Shown here: one piece after another, positions 17,664-25,928 of the stretch
How the letters are laid out: the number at the start of each line of letters is the position of its first letter
Numbering within the stretch: position 1 is the stretch's first letter
Assembly (NCBI GenBank): GCA_003388505.1
Contig: QQVO01000033.1
Span: forward strand, 21,483-85,482
Reading direction: 5' to 3'
Source of the DNA: Planctomycetota bacterium
Lineage (GTDB): Bacteria; Planctomycetota; Planctomycetia; Planctomycetales; Planctomycetaceae
Length of the DNA: 64,000 bases
The notes under the pieces: model-generated
The model's database searches: none
What the model saw: the letters and a program-made list of their open reading frames with translations, nothing else
What the model was told of the DNA's origin: nothing
Translations under genes and position numbers: made by a program

Positions 17664-18009
17664 GTTGTCACGGTTTTCGGACGTCTGCCTCGGATGCCTC
17701 GCATCGGCCTATCTGTGGAATAGGCGGATACTTCGCTGGTCGATGCCGGCCGGCGTTGTCACGTGTGTTGGCGGCAGCATTCTTCAGGCCAGTCTGATAG
17801 TCGAGTTTGGGATCGCGATGCTATTTGCGCCTGTAGTCATCGCAGCGGCTTTGGTTTTCGCGGTCATTGCCCGTGGATGGCTGGTCGAGATCTGGACGCA
17901 CCGGGCTCAGATCGAGAACTGTGTGAGCAACCTCACTGCCCGATCGCCTGACGGCGCAATCGAGTCAACGCTTGAGGCTATCTTGGATGAAGCGATTCGC
18001 TCATCCTGA
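17662..18009 (+). CDS. Small membrane protein of unknown function
   Basis: Protein of 115 residues starting at ATG 17662. Hydrophobic segments at about 30-48 (VVTCVGGSILQASLIV) and 52-72 (MLFAPVVIAAALVFAVIA) suggest two membrane spans. The C-terminal 40 residues are soluble and acidic (IESTLEAILDEAIRSS). No family is recognised and no convincing Shine-Dalgarno sequence is visible. Its start overlaps that of the divergent membrane gene. Probably real because of its amphipathic, globular-looking sequence, but expression is uncertain. Confidence 0.45.
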   Translation: MLSRFSDVCLGCLASAYLWNRRILRWSMPAGVVTCVGGSILQASLIVEFGIAMLFAPVVIAAALVFAVIARGWLVEIWTHRAQIENCVSNLTARSPDGAIESTLEAILDEAIRSS

Positions 18010-18303
18010 ATCCCCGAACGCCGCCGCCAGCACTGCAACTGGTTTCCGTTCGCCTGCAATCAGTTTCTTGTGCTACCTTCCGCAGCGCGTCAGCCGCTGA
18101 AACCGCGACCGCAGATCTTGCGTCACCGGTTCCGGCTTCCCGTCCCCGATCTGGCGGCGGTCGAGGGTAGCCCTCCCGCGTCCGCGGCTTGTTCCCGATC
18201 GTCCGGCCGCTTTTCGAATCGCCATTCCCACATATCGCCGGATCGGATACACAACTCTCCTCGAAGCAACTCCTATCATCGGGACGAATGGAATCGAACC
18301 CGG

Positions 18304-19446
18304 ATGACGCCTGGTGAGACAGTTCGACGATTGCCCTGGGTCATGGTTCTGGCCGTGATCGGGCTATTGGCGATCGGGTGGTCGGGGATTGCGCGGGGGG
18401 ATGAACTGGCCGGGGGGGGCGTGTTTGCGACCCGGCAGGCGGTGTGGATTGTGCTGGGGATTCCCGCCATGCTGGCGGCGTTGTGGGTTCCTTACCGGGA
18501 ACTGAAGCCGTGGGCCTATGGTTTTTTCGCGGTCTGCCTGTGTCTTCTCGTGGCGGTCTACTTTTTTCCGGCGAAGAACTACGCCCATCGCTGGATTCCG
18601 CTGGGGTTCGCCGACTTGCAGCCGTCGGAGCTGGCCAAACTGGCCTACATTCTGGCGCTGGCGCATTACTTGATGCACCGGCGGAACTACCGGCGGCTGA
18701 CCGGTCTGATTGCACCATTCGTCATCACGGCGATTCCGGTGCTGTTGATCGTCCGCGAGCCGGATCTGGGCACGTCGCTGCTGTTCTTCCCGGTGCTGTT
18801 TTCCATGCTGTTTGCCGCCGGGGCGCGGCTGCGGCATCTGCTGCTGATTGCGATGCTGGGCGTGGCGATGCTGCCGGTGATGTGGTCGGTGATGAGCGCC
18901 GAACAGCGGTCGCGGGTGACGTCGGTCTTCACGCAGAAAGACGGCGGTCCCGCCCCGCGCGGCGACGGCTATCACCTGCATCAGTCGAAGCAGGTCATCG
19001 CGCTGGGGGGCGTGTGGGGCAGTGAGATGTCGGGCATGCCGGTGAGCGACCCGAGGGCGTACCGGTTGCCGGCCGGCCGGACCGATTTTGTATTTTCTCT
19101 CGTCAGCGAGCGGTGGGGCCTGTGGGGGGCGATCGCGGTGTTTCTGCTGTACCTGCTGCTCATCGGCCGCGGACTGATCGTGGCCTCGGCGACGCACGAA
19201 CCGTTCGGGCGGCTGCTCTGTGTGGGGGTGATGGCGCTGCTGGCAGCGCAGGTTGTCATCAACACCGGCATGACGGTCGGGCTGATGCCGATCACCGGTC
19301 TGACGCTCCCCCTGATGAGCTACGGCGGCTCCAGCCTGGTGACGACCTGCTTTGCCATCGGGCTGGTGCTCAACGTCGGCCTGCGGCCCGGCTATGAGAT
19401 GACCGGAGAACCGTTCCGGTTTGGTCGGTCGGCGAAAGCCGCATGA
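18304..19446 (+). CDS. RodA/FtsW family peptidoglycan glycosyltransferase
   Basis: Polytopic SEDS-family membrane protein of 380 residues with about ten hydrophobic segments. Family signatures: [14 protein letters not shown] near 160, [14 protein letters not shown] near 260, and [19 protein letters not shown] near 340. The last is closer to RodA than to FtsW. SEDS proteins polymerise lipid II together with a class B penicillin-binding protein. No PBP2 or MreBCD gene is adjacent, so the usual rod-shape operon is missing here. Start ATG 18304 is chosen from the first hydrophobic helix; the frame is open to 18070 and the ribosome binding site is weak. Many planctomycetes have a reduced divisome, so the role may be wall synthesis rather than division. 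Confidence 0.85.
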   Translation: MTPGETVRRLPWVMVLAVIGLLAIGWSGIARGDELAGGGVFATRQAVWIVLGIPAMLAALWVPYRELKPWAYGFFAVCLCLLVAVYFFPAKNYAHRWIPLGFADLQPSELAKLAYILALAHYLMHRRNYRRLTGLIAPFVITAIPVLLIVREPDLGTSLLFFPVLFSMLFAAGARLRHLLLIAMLGVAMLPVMWSVMSAEQRSRVTSVFTQKDGGPAPRGDGYHLHQSKQVIALGGVWGSEMSGMPVSDPRAYRLPAGRTDFVFSLVSERWGLWGAIAVFLLYLLLIGRGLIVASATHEPFGRLLCVGVMALLAAQVVINTGMTVGLMPITGLTLPLMSYGGSSLVTTCFAIGLVLNVGLRPGYEMTGEPFRFGRSAKAA

Positions 19447-19790
19447 CGGGCACCCGGCCTCGAAGGACGCAACGATCGGGTCGTGGGTTTCCTCGGGGCT
19501 CTGTTCGACCAAAGGGAGCCCGCAGCACGCCGGTTCATGGAACCCGATCGCGAATGTTTCTGAGCACGCGGGGGGAGTGCCGTTTCGCCGTTTCGGCAAT
19601 TGGGCAGATCGGTCTTGACATGCCAGCCCTTTCCAATAAAACGAAGTAGCTCTTTGAAGGAATCTGCGTCAGGGAAGACGATTGGAACAGGCGCCGATTG
19701 AGCAGTGCGTTGCGCTGCCGGCCTGGCTCCTGCGACGCCCGCTCTCCCTGTCGCCGGTTCAAAACGTCTGTTGATTAAGGAAGGGAATCC
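19447..19790. other. Intergenic region upstream of the H-box/receiver gene
   Basis: No gene is seen. It contains TCGACCAAAGGGAGCCC near 19505, a motif that recurs almost identically near 55160, and a promoter-like pair at 19615-19642. Confidence 0.45.
19615..19642 (+). promoter_or_regulatory. Sigma-70-like promoter candidate
   Basis: TTGACA at 19615-19620 and TAAAAC at 19637-19642 are separated by 16 bases in a locally AT-rich stretch, about 150 bases before the start codon at 19791. The -35 is a perfect consensus and the -10 is weak. Confidence 0.4.
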
Positions 19791-20582
19791 ATGCGCCCCC
19801 AGTCCGGATTCACAACGGAGACTCCAGGCGTCCAGACGCTGGACGAGCCGACCGGCGTCCGCTGCGAAGCCGCGCCGCCAGGAGCGGATCGCCCGGCGAG
19901 TGCTATGATTGGAATTCTTGAGAAGGAGATCGAACGGTCGGTCCGCGAACTCATGATTCCGGCTGAGGAGGTGGAGAGGCTGCCGTCACAGGAACGGCAT
20001 GACGTCAGAAACGACATGCAGGCGATCTCGTTCGCATTGCACCTGTTCCGCGGCCATGTCAATCGCGGGGGATATTCTCAGGCCGCCCAGACGATGAATT
20101 CTCTGGTCGCAACGCTGCACAAGCTGCTGGGCCGCATGGGCGTCGGCTCGGCGGAATCGGAAGTGCCGGCAGAAAGAACGCTGGTCGTCAGCGACGAACC
20201 GGCCGAGCGCGAGTTGCTGGCCGGGTTGCTCAGGATTCACGACTTCGAGGTGGTGACGTCCGACGGGGAATGCGCCTGCGATCAGCTTCAACAAGCCTCG
20301 CCGTCTGTTGTGATATTCGACTTGCACGGGGGGAAACTGTCCGGGTTGGATGTGGTCGAGCAAGCCTCGTCACTCGCGGGCAGGGGAGATCTTCGCGTGT
20401 TCGTGCTTGGGAGCCCGCAATACGGCGTCTTCACCGGGTTGGAAACCTCTTCCGAGGGAGTTTTTGACAAGCCGTACGATCCCCAGGCGTTGGTCCGCGC
20501 GATGCTGCAGCAAGCCGGTTCAAGCAGCAGGCCGGTTGAAGTCGCCCCGGCTCGAATCGTACGTCCGCACGCACGGTTTTGA
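19791..20582 (+). CDS. Response-regulator receiver protein with N-terminal H-box-like helix
   Basis: Protein of 263 residues; ATG 19791 follows AAGGAAGGGAATCC. Residues 66-115 are helical and begin with ERHDVRNDMQAI, resembling the H-box of sensor kinases (HDxRN) with His70 as the possible phosphoacceptor. No ATP-binding kinase domain follows. Residues 128-240 form a receiver domain: acidic pair in SDEP (D135), phosphoacceptor D177 in VIFDLHGG, and K227 in FDKPYDP. No output domain is present. The layout suggests a phosphorelay or adaptor protein that needs another kinase. The receiver is divergent around the Thr/Ser switch (VLGS). It stands alone, with no kinase gene next to it. Confidence 0.7.
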   Translation: MRPQSGFTTETPGVQTLDEPTGVRCEAAPPGADRPASAMIGILEKEIERSVRELMIPAEEVERLPSQERHDVRNDMQAISFALHLFRGHVNRGGYSQAAQTMNSLVATLHKLLGRMGVGSAESEVPAERTLVVSDEPAERELLAGLLRIHDFEVVTSDGECACDQLQQASPSVVIFDLHGGKLSGLDVVEQASSLAGRGDLRVFVLGSPQYGVFTGLETSSEGVFDKPYDPQALVRAMLQQAGSSSRPVEVAPARIVRPHARF

Positions 20583-20876
20583 AGTGCGTGTGAGCGACGG
20601 AACCTCCGACTGTTGCAGTGGTTCGGACCGGCCCGCCGTTCAGCGAGACACGGTTCTCGAAAAAACTTCGAGGATGTTCCGGAAAAAACCGAACCAACGC
20701 TAAGCGCCGGGGGTCACAAGACGTACAACATGGTGTGCAGGTTCAGTCCGCAACCGGTTCATCTCCGGCCGGGCGGACCCGCTGACGAATGTCTCCTCGC
20801 CCTCTTGATGAAGTCAGGGCATTCTCTTTTGTGTTTTCCTGGAGGCTGCAGCAGAAGGCTGCAGGAAGGTGCAGTG
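20583..20876. other. Intergenic region
   Basis: No supported gene. A GGCTGCAGCAGAAGGCTGCAGGAAGG stretch near 20845 contains a short direct repeat (GGCTGCAG) and ends with a Shine-Dalgarno-like GGAAGG seven bases before ATG 20877. Confidence 0.4.
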
Positions 20877-21200
20877 ATGGTGAATCAGAGCACGATCAAC
20901 GTCGCGCAGGTCTTTGGCGGCTCCGTCAATACGACGGACGTCCAGCCCGAGATTGCCGTGAGCGTCTGCCGTGCTGATTCCCTGTCGAAGCACCCGGGGA
21001 AACCGCTCCCTTTGGGACGCAGCCCGCGCGCGCTACGGCGTTTCGAACGCCGTCCTGCCGGCGGCGTGTATTCAGCCGGGATCGACGCCGAGTCGACAGC
21101 CTGGCGAATGCACCCAGCCACAGGCGGAGGCGCGGCGCATTACGCGTCCGAGCTTCCGGCCCGAGCCTGGGCGTCGCTCGTCGCAGCCAGATCGGCCTGA
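20877..21200 (+). CDS. Doubtful small hypothetical protein
   Basis: A frame of 107 residues starts at ATG 20877 with a good GGAAGG ribosome binding site. The first 35 residues (MVNQSTINVAQVFGG, then VNTTDVQPEIAVSV) look like real protein. After about residue 40 the sequence becomes Arg/Pro-rich and poorly structured. An overlapping frame (20971-21348) has a similar Pro/Arg composition, so a frameshift or a decayed gene is possible. Function is unknown. Confidence 0.25.
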   Translation: MVNQSTINVAQVFGGSVNTTDVQPEIAVSVCRADSLSKHPGKPLPLGRSPRALRRFERRPAGGVYSAGIDAESTAWRMHPATGGGAAHYASELPARAWASLVAARSA

Positions 21201-21471
21201 CGACGCGACACGAAGTCCGGTTCCTCCGGGAACCCGAAATCGACCGGCTCGACGGGCGTCGGCACGACCGCAGGCAAATGCTGCGCACGTGCTGTCGTTG
21301 AGGCTGTTTGATCGACGTGTCTACGCCGATCAACCTCTACGCCCGTAGCGGGCAGTTGTGAAGACTCCTGCGACTGTCGCCGTGTGTCGCTCGGACTGCG
21401 TTGTGAATCCCAGAGGCGCTTTCATTACGAGAATCCGGTTTCTTCATTTCCTCCCGAAGGAGGGCGATCTC

Positions 21472-22023
21472 ATGGAAGACATTCAGTTCATCAATCTGGT
21501 TCGGCTTGCTCAGGCGGGCGATCGGGACGCCATGGGCCGGTTGGTCGAGGCGTTCGAGCCGACGGTCTTTGGAATCGTACTGCGCCGGCTGCGGAACCGG
21601 GCCGAAGCGGCCGAGGTGACGCAGGAGGTCTTCCTGCGGGCGGTTCGCAAGCTCGACCAGTTGCGGGATCCGGCGCGGTTCCCGGGCTGGTTGAAGCGGA
21701 TCGCGGTGCGGCTGGCGATCAACCGGGCCGTGCGACGCCCGAAGGAGACGATCAGCGCTCCGGAGACGTTTGACGGCGTGAAGTGCGCACCGGATCACCC
21801 GATCGACGGTCTGATGCGCGTGGAACGGGCCGATCGGGTTCGCAGCGGGCTGTCCCGGCTGCGACCGCTTGACCGGGACACGCTGATCGCCTTCTACTTC
21901 GAGGGGCAGTCGCTCAAGGAGATGAGCGACCGGTTCTCGAGCCCGGTCGGTACGATCAAGCGACGGCTGCACACGGCGCGGCATCGCCTGAAGGCGGCTT
22001 TGACGGACGTCCAGCCGGCCTGA
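21472..22023 (+). CDS. ECF-type RNA polymerase sigma factor
   Basis: Sigma factor of 183 residues. ATG 21472 follows a strong GAAGGAGGG. Region 2 (about 8-80) includes AGDRDAMGRLVE, VTQEVFLRAVRKLDQL and FPGWLKRIAVRLAIN. Region 4 (about 125-178) has LRPLDRDTLIAFYFEGQSL and a helix-turn-helix around SPVGTIKRRLHTARHRLK. No anti-sigma gene, zinc-finger protein or kinase is adjacent, unlike the sigma factor at 2395, so its control is not evident. A strong terminator follows 50 bases later, so it is transcribed alone or with the doubtful upstream gene. Confidence 0.9.
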   Translation: MEDIQFINLVRLAQAGDRDAMGRLVEAFEPTVFGIVLRRLRNRAEAAEVTQEVFLRAVRKLDQLRDPARFPGWLKRIAVRLAINRAVRRPKETISAPETFDGVKCAPDHPIDGLMRVERADRVRSGLSRLRPLDRDTLIAFYFEGQSLKEMSDRFSSPVGTIKRRLHTARHRLKAALTDVQPA

Positions 22024-22076
22024 TGGAAGCCGGCGGCGACAACCGCAGCCGTGCGGTATCGGTTGCCATCATGCAG

Positions 22077-22121
22077 CCGGCCCGCGAAGGAACGTCCTTC
22101 GCGGGCCGGTATTGTGTTGTC
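22077..22121 (+). terminator. Rho-independent terminator
   Basis: A perfect 15-bp stem, CCGGCCCGCGAAGGA (22077-22091) with TCCTTCGCGGGCCGG (22095-22109), has a 3-base loop ACG and is followed by the T-rich TATTGTGTTGTC. It terminates the sigma factor gene. Confidence 0.85.
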
Positions 22122-22257
22122 AGGTTACTTTTTTCCCCGGAAGTTGTTTCAGTTGAGTCAAGTTTCAGCGACCCGGCGAGCGGCAGGGCGTAAGCCCGCC
22201 GATTCGTTCTCCCACCGGATAGCTCGGATGGTTTGACGCACTGCCTCGTCCGCCCGA

Positions 22258-23013
22258 CTATGGCAACTCGGCGGCGACGGCTTCGATCATGTCGGCTGTG
22301 ACGTCGCGCCGGCCGTCTGCGTCGGCGGCCAGGCCGGCCAGTTGAAGTATCCGATCGATCGACCGCAGCTCCCCGCCCGTTCGTTCCCGGACCACGTCGA
22401 CGGCGTCCGGCTCAAATTGTGGTCCCGTTCCATTCGCGGCGAGTTGTCGCTGCTGGAGATACGCGTCGGTTTCTCCGGGAGTGAGCAGGGGCCTGTCGAT
22501 CCGCAACCGGGTCCGCGGCAATAGATCTTCGCGCAGCCACGCAGCGAACGGGGTGCGGGCCGTCCAGATGATCGTCAGGCCGGATCGTCCTTCGGCGTCG
22601 TCGATTAACCGCACCAGCAGCGAACGTGCGGACGACTCAAGCCGATCTGCATTGTCGAGGAGGAGCACCACTCGCCGCCCGGATTGCCTCATTCCGGCCA
22701 GGTGGGCCCAGACCGCCCGCTGAATTTCCCGGGGCGAGTCCGCCGCCGACACCCCCAGTCCGAAAGCGGCTCCCAACTCCCACGCCAGTTCGATATCGTC
22801 CAGTCGGCCGGCGTCGAGCAGGTGGCACAGGGCGGTCTTTCTCTGCATCTGCTTGTAAAATGTGCGGAGCAGATCGGTCTTCCCGCAACCGGCGGGGCCG
22901 GCGATTACACCGCATCCAAACGGTTGGCCGACGAGGAACTCCAACCTCGCCAGCGCCTCTTCATCGCGAGCGGAAAGCAGCGGTGCGTCGATGCGGTGAT
23001 CGGACTGGAGCAT
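22258..23013 (-). CDS. ExeA/GspA-like AAA ATPase
   Basis: Cytosolic P-loop ATPase of 251 residues. Walker A is GPAGCGKTD near 39-47 and Walker B is VVLLLDNADR near 115. A sensor-like IIWTAR follows, and the C-terminal part (SPEQ-free helical lid, RSIDRILQLA) matches the AAA_22/ExeA family. Family members act in type II secretion (GspA) or in transposition (TniB-like). Here there is no peptidoglycan-binding domain, no GspB partner and no transposase nearby, so neither role is supported. The length is typical for a stand-alone ATPase. Start ATG 23013. Confidence 0.8.
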   Translation of the reverse strand: MLQSDHRIDAPLLSARDEEALARLEFLVGQPFGCGVIAGPAGCGKTDLLRTFYKQMQRKTALCHLLDAGRLDDIELAWELGAAFGLGVSAADSPREIQRAVWAHLAGMRQSGRRVVLLLDNADRLESSARSLLVRLIDDAEGRSGLTIIWTARTPFAAWLREDLLPRTRLRIDRPLLTPGETDAYLQQRQLAANGTGPQFEPDAVDVVRERTGGELRSIDRILQLAGLAADADGRRDVTADMIEAVAAELP

Positions 23014-23193
23014 GGTCAGGGCCCTGGAAAGGGGGAGTGCTTCGGAAGGGGTGTCAGCCGTGATCTGCGGCAGGTGTGCTGCGGACAGACTCGTTTCTTA
23101 TGATCGGAAATTCGCCGGGTTCAGATTGACTGCCCTATCGGCCGATTCCGCCGGTCGGAACCTGTTGGCCGCTCTCAGGCAGGGGATTTCAGC

Positions 23194-23928
23194 GTGTCGG
23201 ACAGGTTTTACGTTCCTGAGAATCTTGATCGAACGGAACTGGAATTGCCCGCCGACGAGGCGCATCACGCCCTCCACGTTCTCAGGAAGCGGGAGGGTGA
23301 CCGAATTACGCTGTTCAACGGGCGGGGCTGTTCAGCCGAAGCACGGATCGTCTCAACGGGGCGGAAATCGGTTCGTGTCGCCATTGAGACGACCTCAAAG
23401 CGGGCTGAACTTCCACGTTGGACGGTCACGTTGGGCGTCGCCTTTCCCAAGGGCGAGCGGACCCGCTGGCTGGTGGAAAAGGTGACCGAGATCGGGGTGG
23501 CGCGGTTGATTCCTCTTAAGACTGAACGGTCGGTCGTCGAACCCGGGCCGCAGCGGATCGAGAAACTGCGGCAGTCGGTGGTCGCCGCCTGCAAGCAATG
23601 CGGGCGGGACCGGCTGATGGAGATCGAAGGGCCGCATGAGTGGACGGAGTGGCTGGGACGGCATCGCCCTCCGGCGGTTCACGTGGTGTGTGACGCGAGT
23701 GGCGAACGGTTCGTGGACTATCTCCGCGACATGTCTGCTCGCGCGGACAACCCGTCCGGCGGGGAGATCGTCCTTTCGATCGGACCGGAAGGGGGCTTCA
23801 GTTCGCACGAACTGGCGGCGGCGCAAAGCGCGGGCGCGGAGTTGGCGGCGCTGGGGGAATCGATCTTGAGAGTTGAAACGGCGGCCATCGTGGCGGCGGG
23901 GACGCTCATACATTGCCTTCCTGGTTGA
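23194..23928 (+). CDS. rsmE: 16S rRNA (uracil-1498-N3)-methyltransferase
   Basis: SPOUT-family methyltransferase of 244 residues that methylates U1498 of 16S rRNA using SAM. The N-terminal PUA-like domain (1-75) includes HHALHVLRKREGD. The SPOUT domain has KGERTRWLVEKVTEIGV, CKQCGRDR, LSIGPEGGFS (about 190-199) and LGESILRVETAA (about 217-228), the knot residues that bind SAM. GTG 23194 is the start; an in-frame ATG is not available before the family N terminus (MSDRFYVPE when GTG is read as Met). It is a single gene, with a divergent ATPase gene upstream. Confidence 0.95.
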   Translation: MSDRFYVPENLDRTELELPADEAHHALHVLRKREGDRITLFNGRGCSAEARIVSTGRKSVRVAIETTSKRAELPRWTVTLGVAFPKGERTRWLVEKVTEIGVARLIPLKTERSVVEPGPQRIEKLRQSVVAACKQCGRDRLMEIEGPHEWTEWLGRHRPPAVHVVCDASGERFVDYLRDMSARADNPSGGEIVLSIGPEGGFSSHELAAAQSAGAELAALGESILRVETAAIVAAGTLIHCLPG

Positions 23929-24050
23929 ACCGGCCTCGTGCGACCGGGGAGAATCAATCATGTGAACCGGCGTTGAGCGCCGGGCCGGTCTGCGGATAGA
24001 ATCGGCGAACGACGTTTGCGGAACACCGCAACTGAGAGGTTCCCTGCGAC

Positions 24051-24605
24051 ATGGTCGGGTTTACTCCGCCGGATGCCATCGTGAATCGAGTCCTGATCGT
24101 CGAAGACGATCGGGACGAGGCGGACTTTCTGCGCGACTATCTGCAGCGTCAGGGAATGACGGTCGACGTCGCGCGGGACGGGGGACAGGCGCACGCCTCG
24201 TTCTCGATGCATTTGCCCGACCTTGTGCTGCTCGATGTGATGCTGCCGAACGTATCGGGGTTCGAGGTCTGCGAACAGTTGAAGCGGATCAACGATACGG
24301 TGCCGGTCATGTTTCTGACGGCGGTCGACATGGACGACGCTCGCGACCTGGCCCGTCGGGTCGGGGCGGACGAATACATGACGAAGCCTTACGATCCCGA
24401 TGAGTTGCTCTCGACAATCCACCAGGTGTCCAACACCGTCTGGTCCCGCGTCCATCAGGAGAGCGACTCGGGGGTGGAAGGTGAGAAAATCCGATTCGAG
24501 TGTGGAGAGTGCGGCAAACGCCTGAGGGTCAGCAGCGCCCATCGGGGCAGGACCCTCAATTGTCCGCGTTGTGGTCAATCGGTCATTGTTCCACGTCATG
24601 TGTAA
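24051..24605 (+). CDS. Response regulator with C-terminal zinc ribbon
   Basis: Protein of 184 residues. The receiver domain (about 12-128) has the acidic pair EDD at 18-20, phosphoacceptor D62 in LLDVMLPN, Thr in FLTA and Lys in MTKPYDPDE; all catalytic residues are present. The C terminus (about 148-180) is a zinc ribbon with FECGECGKRLRV and LNCPRCGQSVIVP, the same module as at the N terminus of the protein encoded at 28571. The ribbon replaces a usual output domain and could bind protein or nucleic acid. Start ATG 24051 follows GAGAGG; GTG 24081 is an alternative. No kinase is adjacent. The FHA gene follows after 82 bases. Confidence 0.85.
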   Translation: MVGFTPPDAIVNRVLIVEDDRDEADFLRDYLQRQGMTVDVARDGGQAHASFSMHLPDLVLLDVMLPNVSGFEVCEQLKRINDTVPVMFLTAVDMDDARDLARRVGADEYMTKPYDPDELLSTIHQVSNTVWSRVHQESDSGVEGEKIRFECGECGKRLRVSSAHRGRTLNCPRCGQSVIVPRHV

Positions 24606-24687
24606 CGGATGAAGCAGGCGGCGGCTGCGGTTGTGCACAACCGGCAGTTATGATTCGGAGTCGCGTTGAGAAAGGCGATTGCCCGCC

Positions 24688-25263
24688 ATGTACGTGCTTG
24701 TCGTTCAGACCGGAAAATACAAAGGGAAGCGGATCAAGGTAAGCGGTCCGGAAGTGCTGATCGGCAGGGATGAGAAGGCCGGGATCCGCATCGGCTCCGA
24801 CGACGTCAGCCGGCAGCACTGCCTGCTGACTCCGACCGATGAGGGAGTCGCCGTGCGCGACCTCGACAGCCGCAACGGGACGTTCGTGGACGGCGTTCCA
24901 ATTCCGCACACCGAGGACGCGCTGCTGACGCCGGGCAGCACGCTTTCGGTCGGTCCGATGACGTTTCAGTTGGCGACGACCGAGACGGCCCGGCCGAAAC
25001 GGGGGGGGAAGGCGGCTGCGGATGGCGCCCTTTCGGACGACGACATCAGCGCCTGGCTGACCGAAGGCGATACGAGCGACGCGATGCAGGCGGCTGACAC
25101 GACCATCATCAAGGGCCGTTCCGCGCTGAGCACAGCCGCGGCGCCGATCAAGCCCGCCCTCAAGAGGGAATTCAAGTCGGTGGCGGAAGAGGCCGAGGAC
25201 ATCATCCGCCGGTACCGCGAATCGCTCGGTGAAGACTCGGCGGACGCCGACCCGGACGCGTAA
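24688..25263 (+). CDS. FHA domain protein
   Basis: Protein of 191 residues with one N-terminal FHA domain (about 3-90): LIGRDEKAGIRI with GR at 26-27, VSRQHC with the Ser/His pair, and DSRNGTFVDG with the conserved Asn. This should bind phosphothreonine peptides. The rest is low-complexity with two short conserved-looking segments: DDDISAWLTEGD and the C-terminal EAEDIIRRYRESLG. ATG 24688 is the first residue of the FHA strand. Its stop codon is separated from the rsmD start by one base, so the two are translationally coupled. That coupling with an rRNA methyltransferase is probably not functional. Confidence 0.85.
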   Translation: MYVLVVQTGKYKGKRIKVSGPEVLIGRDEKAGIRIGSDDVSRQHCLLTPTDEGVAVRDLDSRNGTFVDGVPIPHTEDALLTPGSTLSVGPMTFQLATTETARPKRGGKAAADGALSDDDISAWLTEGDTSDAMQAADTTIIKGRSALSTAAAPIKPALKREFKSVAEEAEDIIRRYRESLGEDSADADPDA

Positions 25264-25264
25264 G

Positions 25265-25873
25265 ATGCGGATTATCGCCGGCAGGTATCGCCGCAGAAAG
25301 CTGCGCACCCGTTCCGGCCTTGTCACCCGGCCGATCACAGATCGCGTCAAAGAGACGCTCTTCTCGCATATCGAGCCGCTCGTCGACGAAGCGCGGATCG
25401 CGGACGTCTTTTCGGGAACGGGGACACTCGGGCTCGAATCGCTCAGTCGCGGCGCGCGGAGCGTTGTCTTCATCGAACAGGATCGGCGGGCGGCCGAACT
25501 GCTCCGCGAGAACGTCGAGATGCTCGGCGTCCAGGAACGCGTTGTGTGCTGGCAGACTTCGGCTCTGCGTACGTCCTTCCGGCCGAAGGGCGTTGACCGG
25601 TTTTTCCCGTACGACGTGGTGTTTGTGGACCCGCCCTATCGCATGATTCCGGGGCTCTTGCCCGGCTCTCCCCTGTTTCAGTCGTTGCAGCGGCTGGCCC
25701 GTCCGGATGTCTCGTCGGAGAACTCGCATCTGATCCTTCGCGTGCCGGAACATGCGGAGTTCGTGCTGCCCGGACTCTGGGCGCCCCAACAAGCGCTGCG
25801 ACTGTCCAACATGAGAATCCACATTTACACGAAGCAGCAGATCACCGACGATTCCCACGAAGGCGACGAGTAG
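25265..25873 (+). CDS. rsmD: 16S rRNA (guanine-966-N2)-methyltransferase
   Basis: SAM-dependent methyltransferase of 202 residues acting on G966 of 16S rRNA in the 30S subunit. Signatures: MRIIAGRYRRRKLRT at the start, RPITDRVKETLFSHI near 22-36, the SAM-binding motif DVFSGTGTLGLESLSRGA (about 46-63), and the catalytic DPPY at about 122-125. ATG 25265 begins one base after the stop of the FHA gene. The length agrees with the family. Confidence 0.93.
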   Translation: MRIIAGRYRRRKLRTRSGLVTRPITDRVKETLFSHIEPLVDEARIADVFSGTGTLGLESLSRGARSVVFIEQDRRAAELLRENVEMLGVQERVVCWQTSALRTSFRPKGVDRFFPYDVVFVDPPYRMIPGLLPGSPLFQSLQRLARPDVSSENSHLILRVPEHAEFVLPGLWAPQQALRLSNMRIHIYTKQQITDDSHEGDE

Positions 25874-25928
25874 ACCGCACCCGCCGGCCGTTCCGATCGA
25901 TCGACATCCAGGCACAGGAGGCTGCCAG

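Noticed and set aside
20971..21348. A 125-codon Pro/Arg-rich frame before the second ECF gene
   Set aside because: Low complexity and overlapping a different frame. Only noted as a sign of possible gene decay.
22258..23013. ExeA-like ATPase as part of a secretion or transposition operon
   Set aside because: No GspB, peptidoglycan-binding domain, transposase or integrase is adjacent, so only the ATPase itself is claimed.
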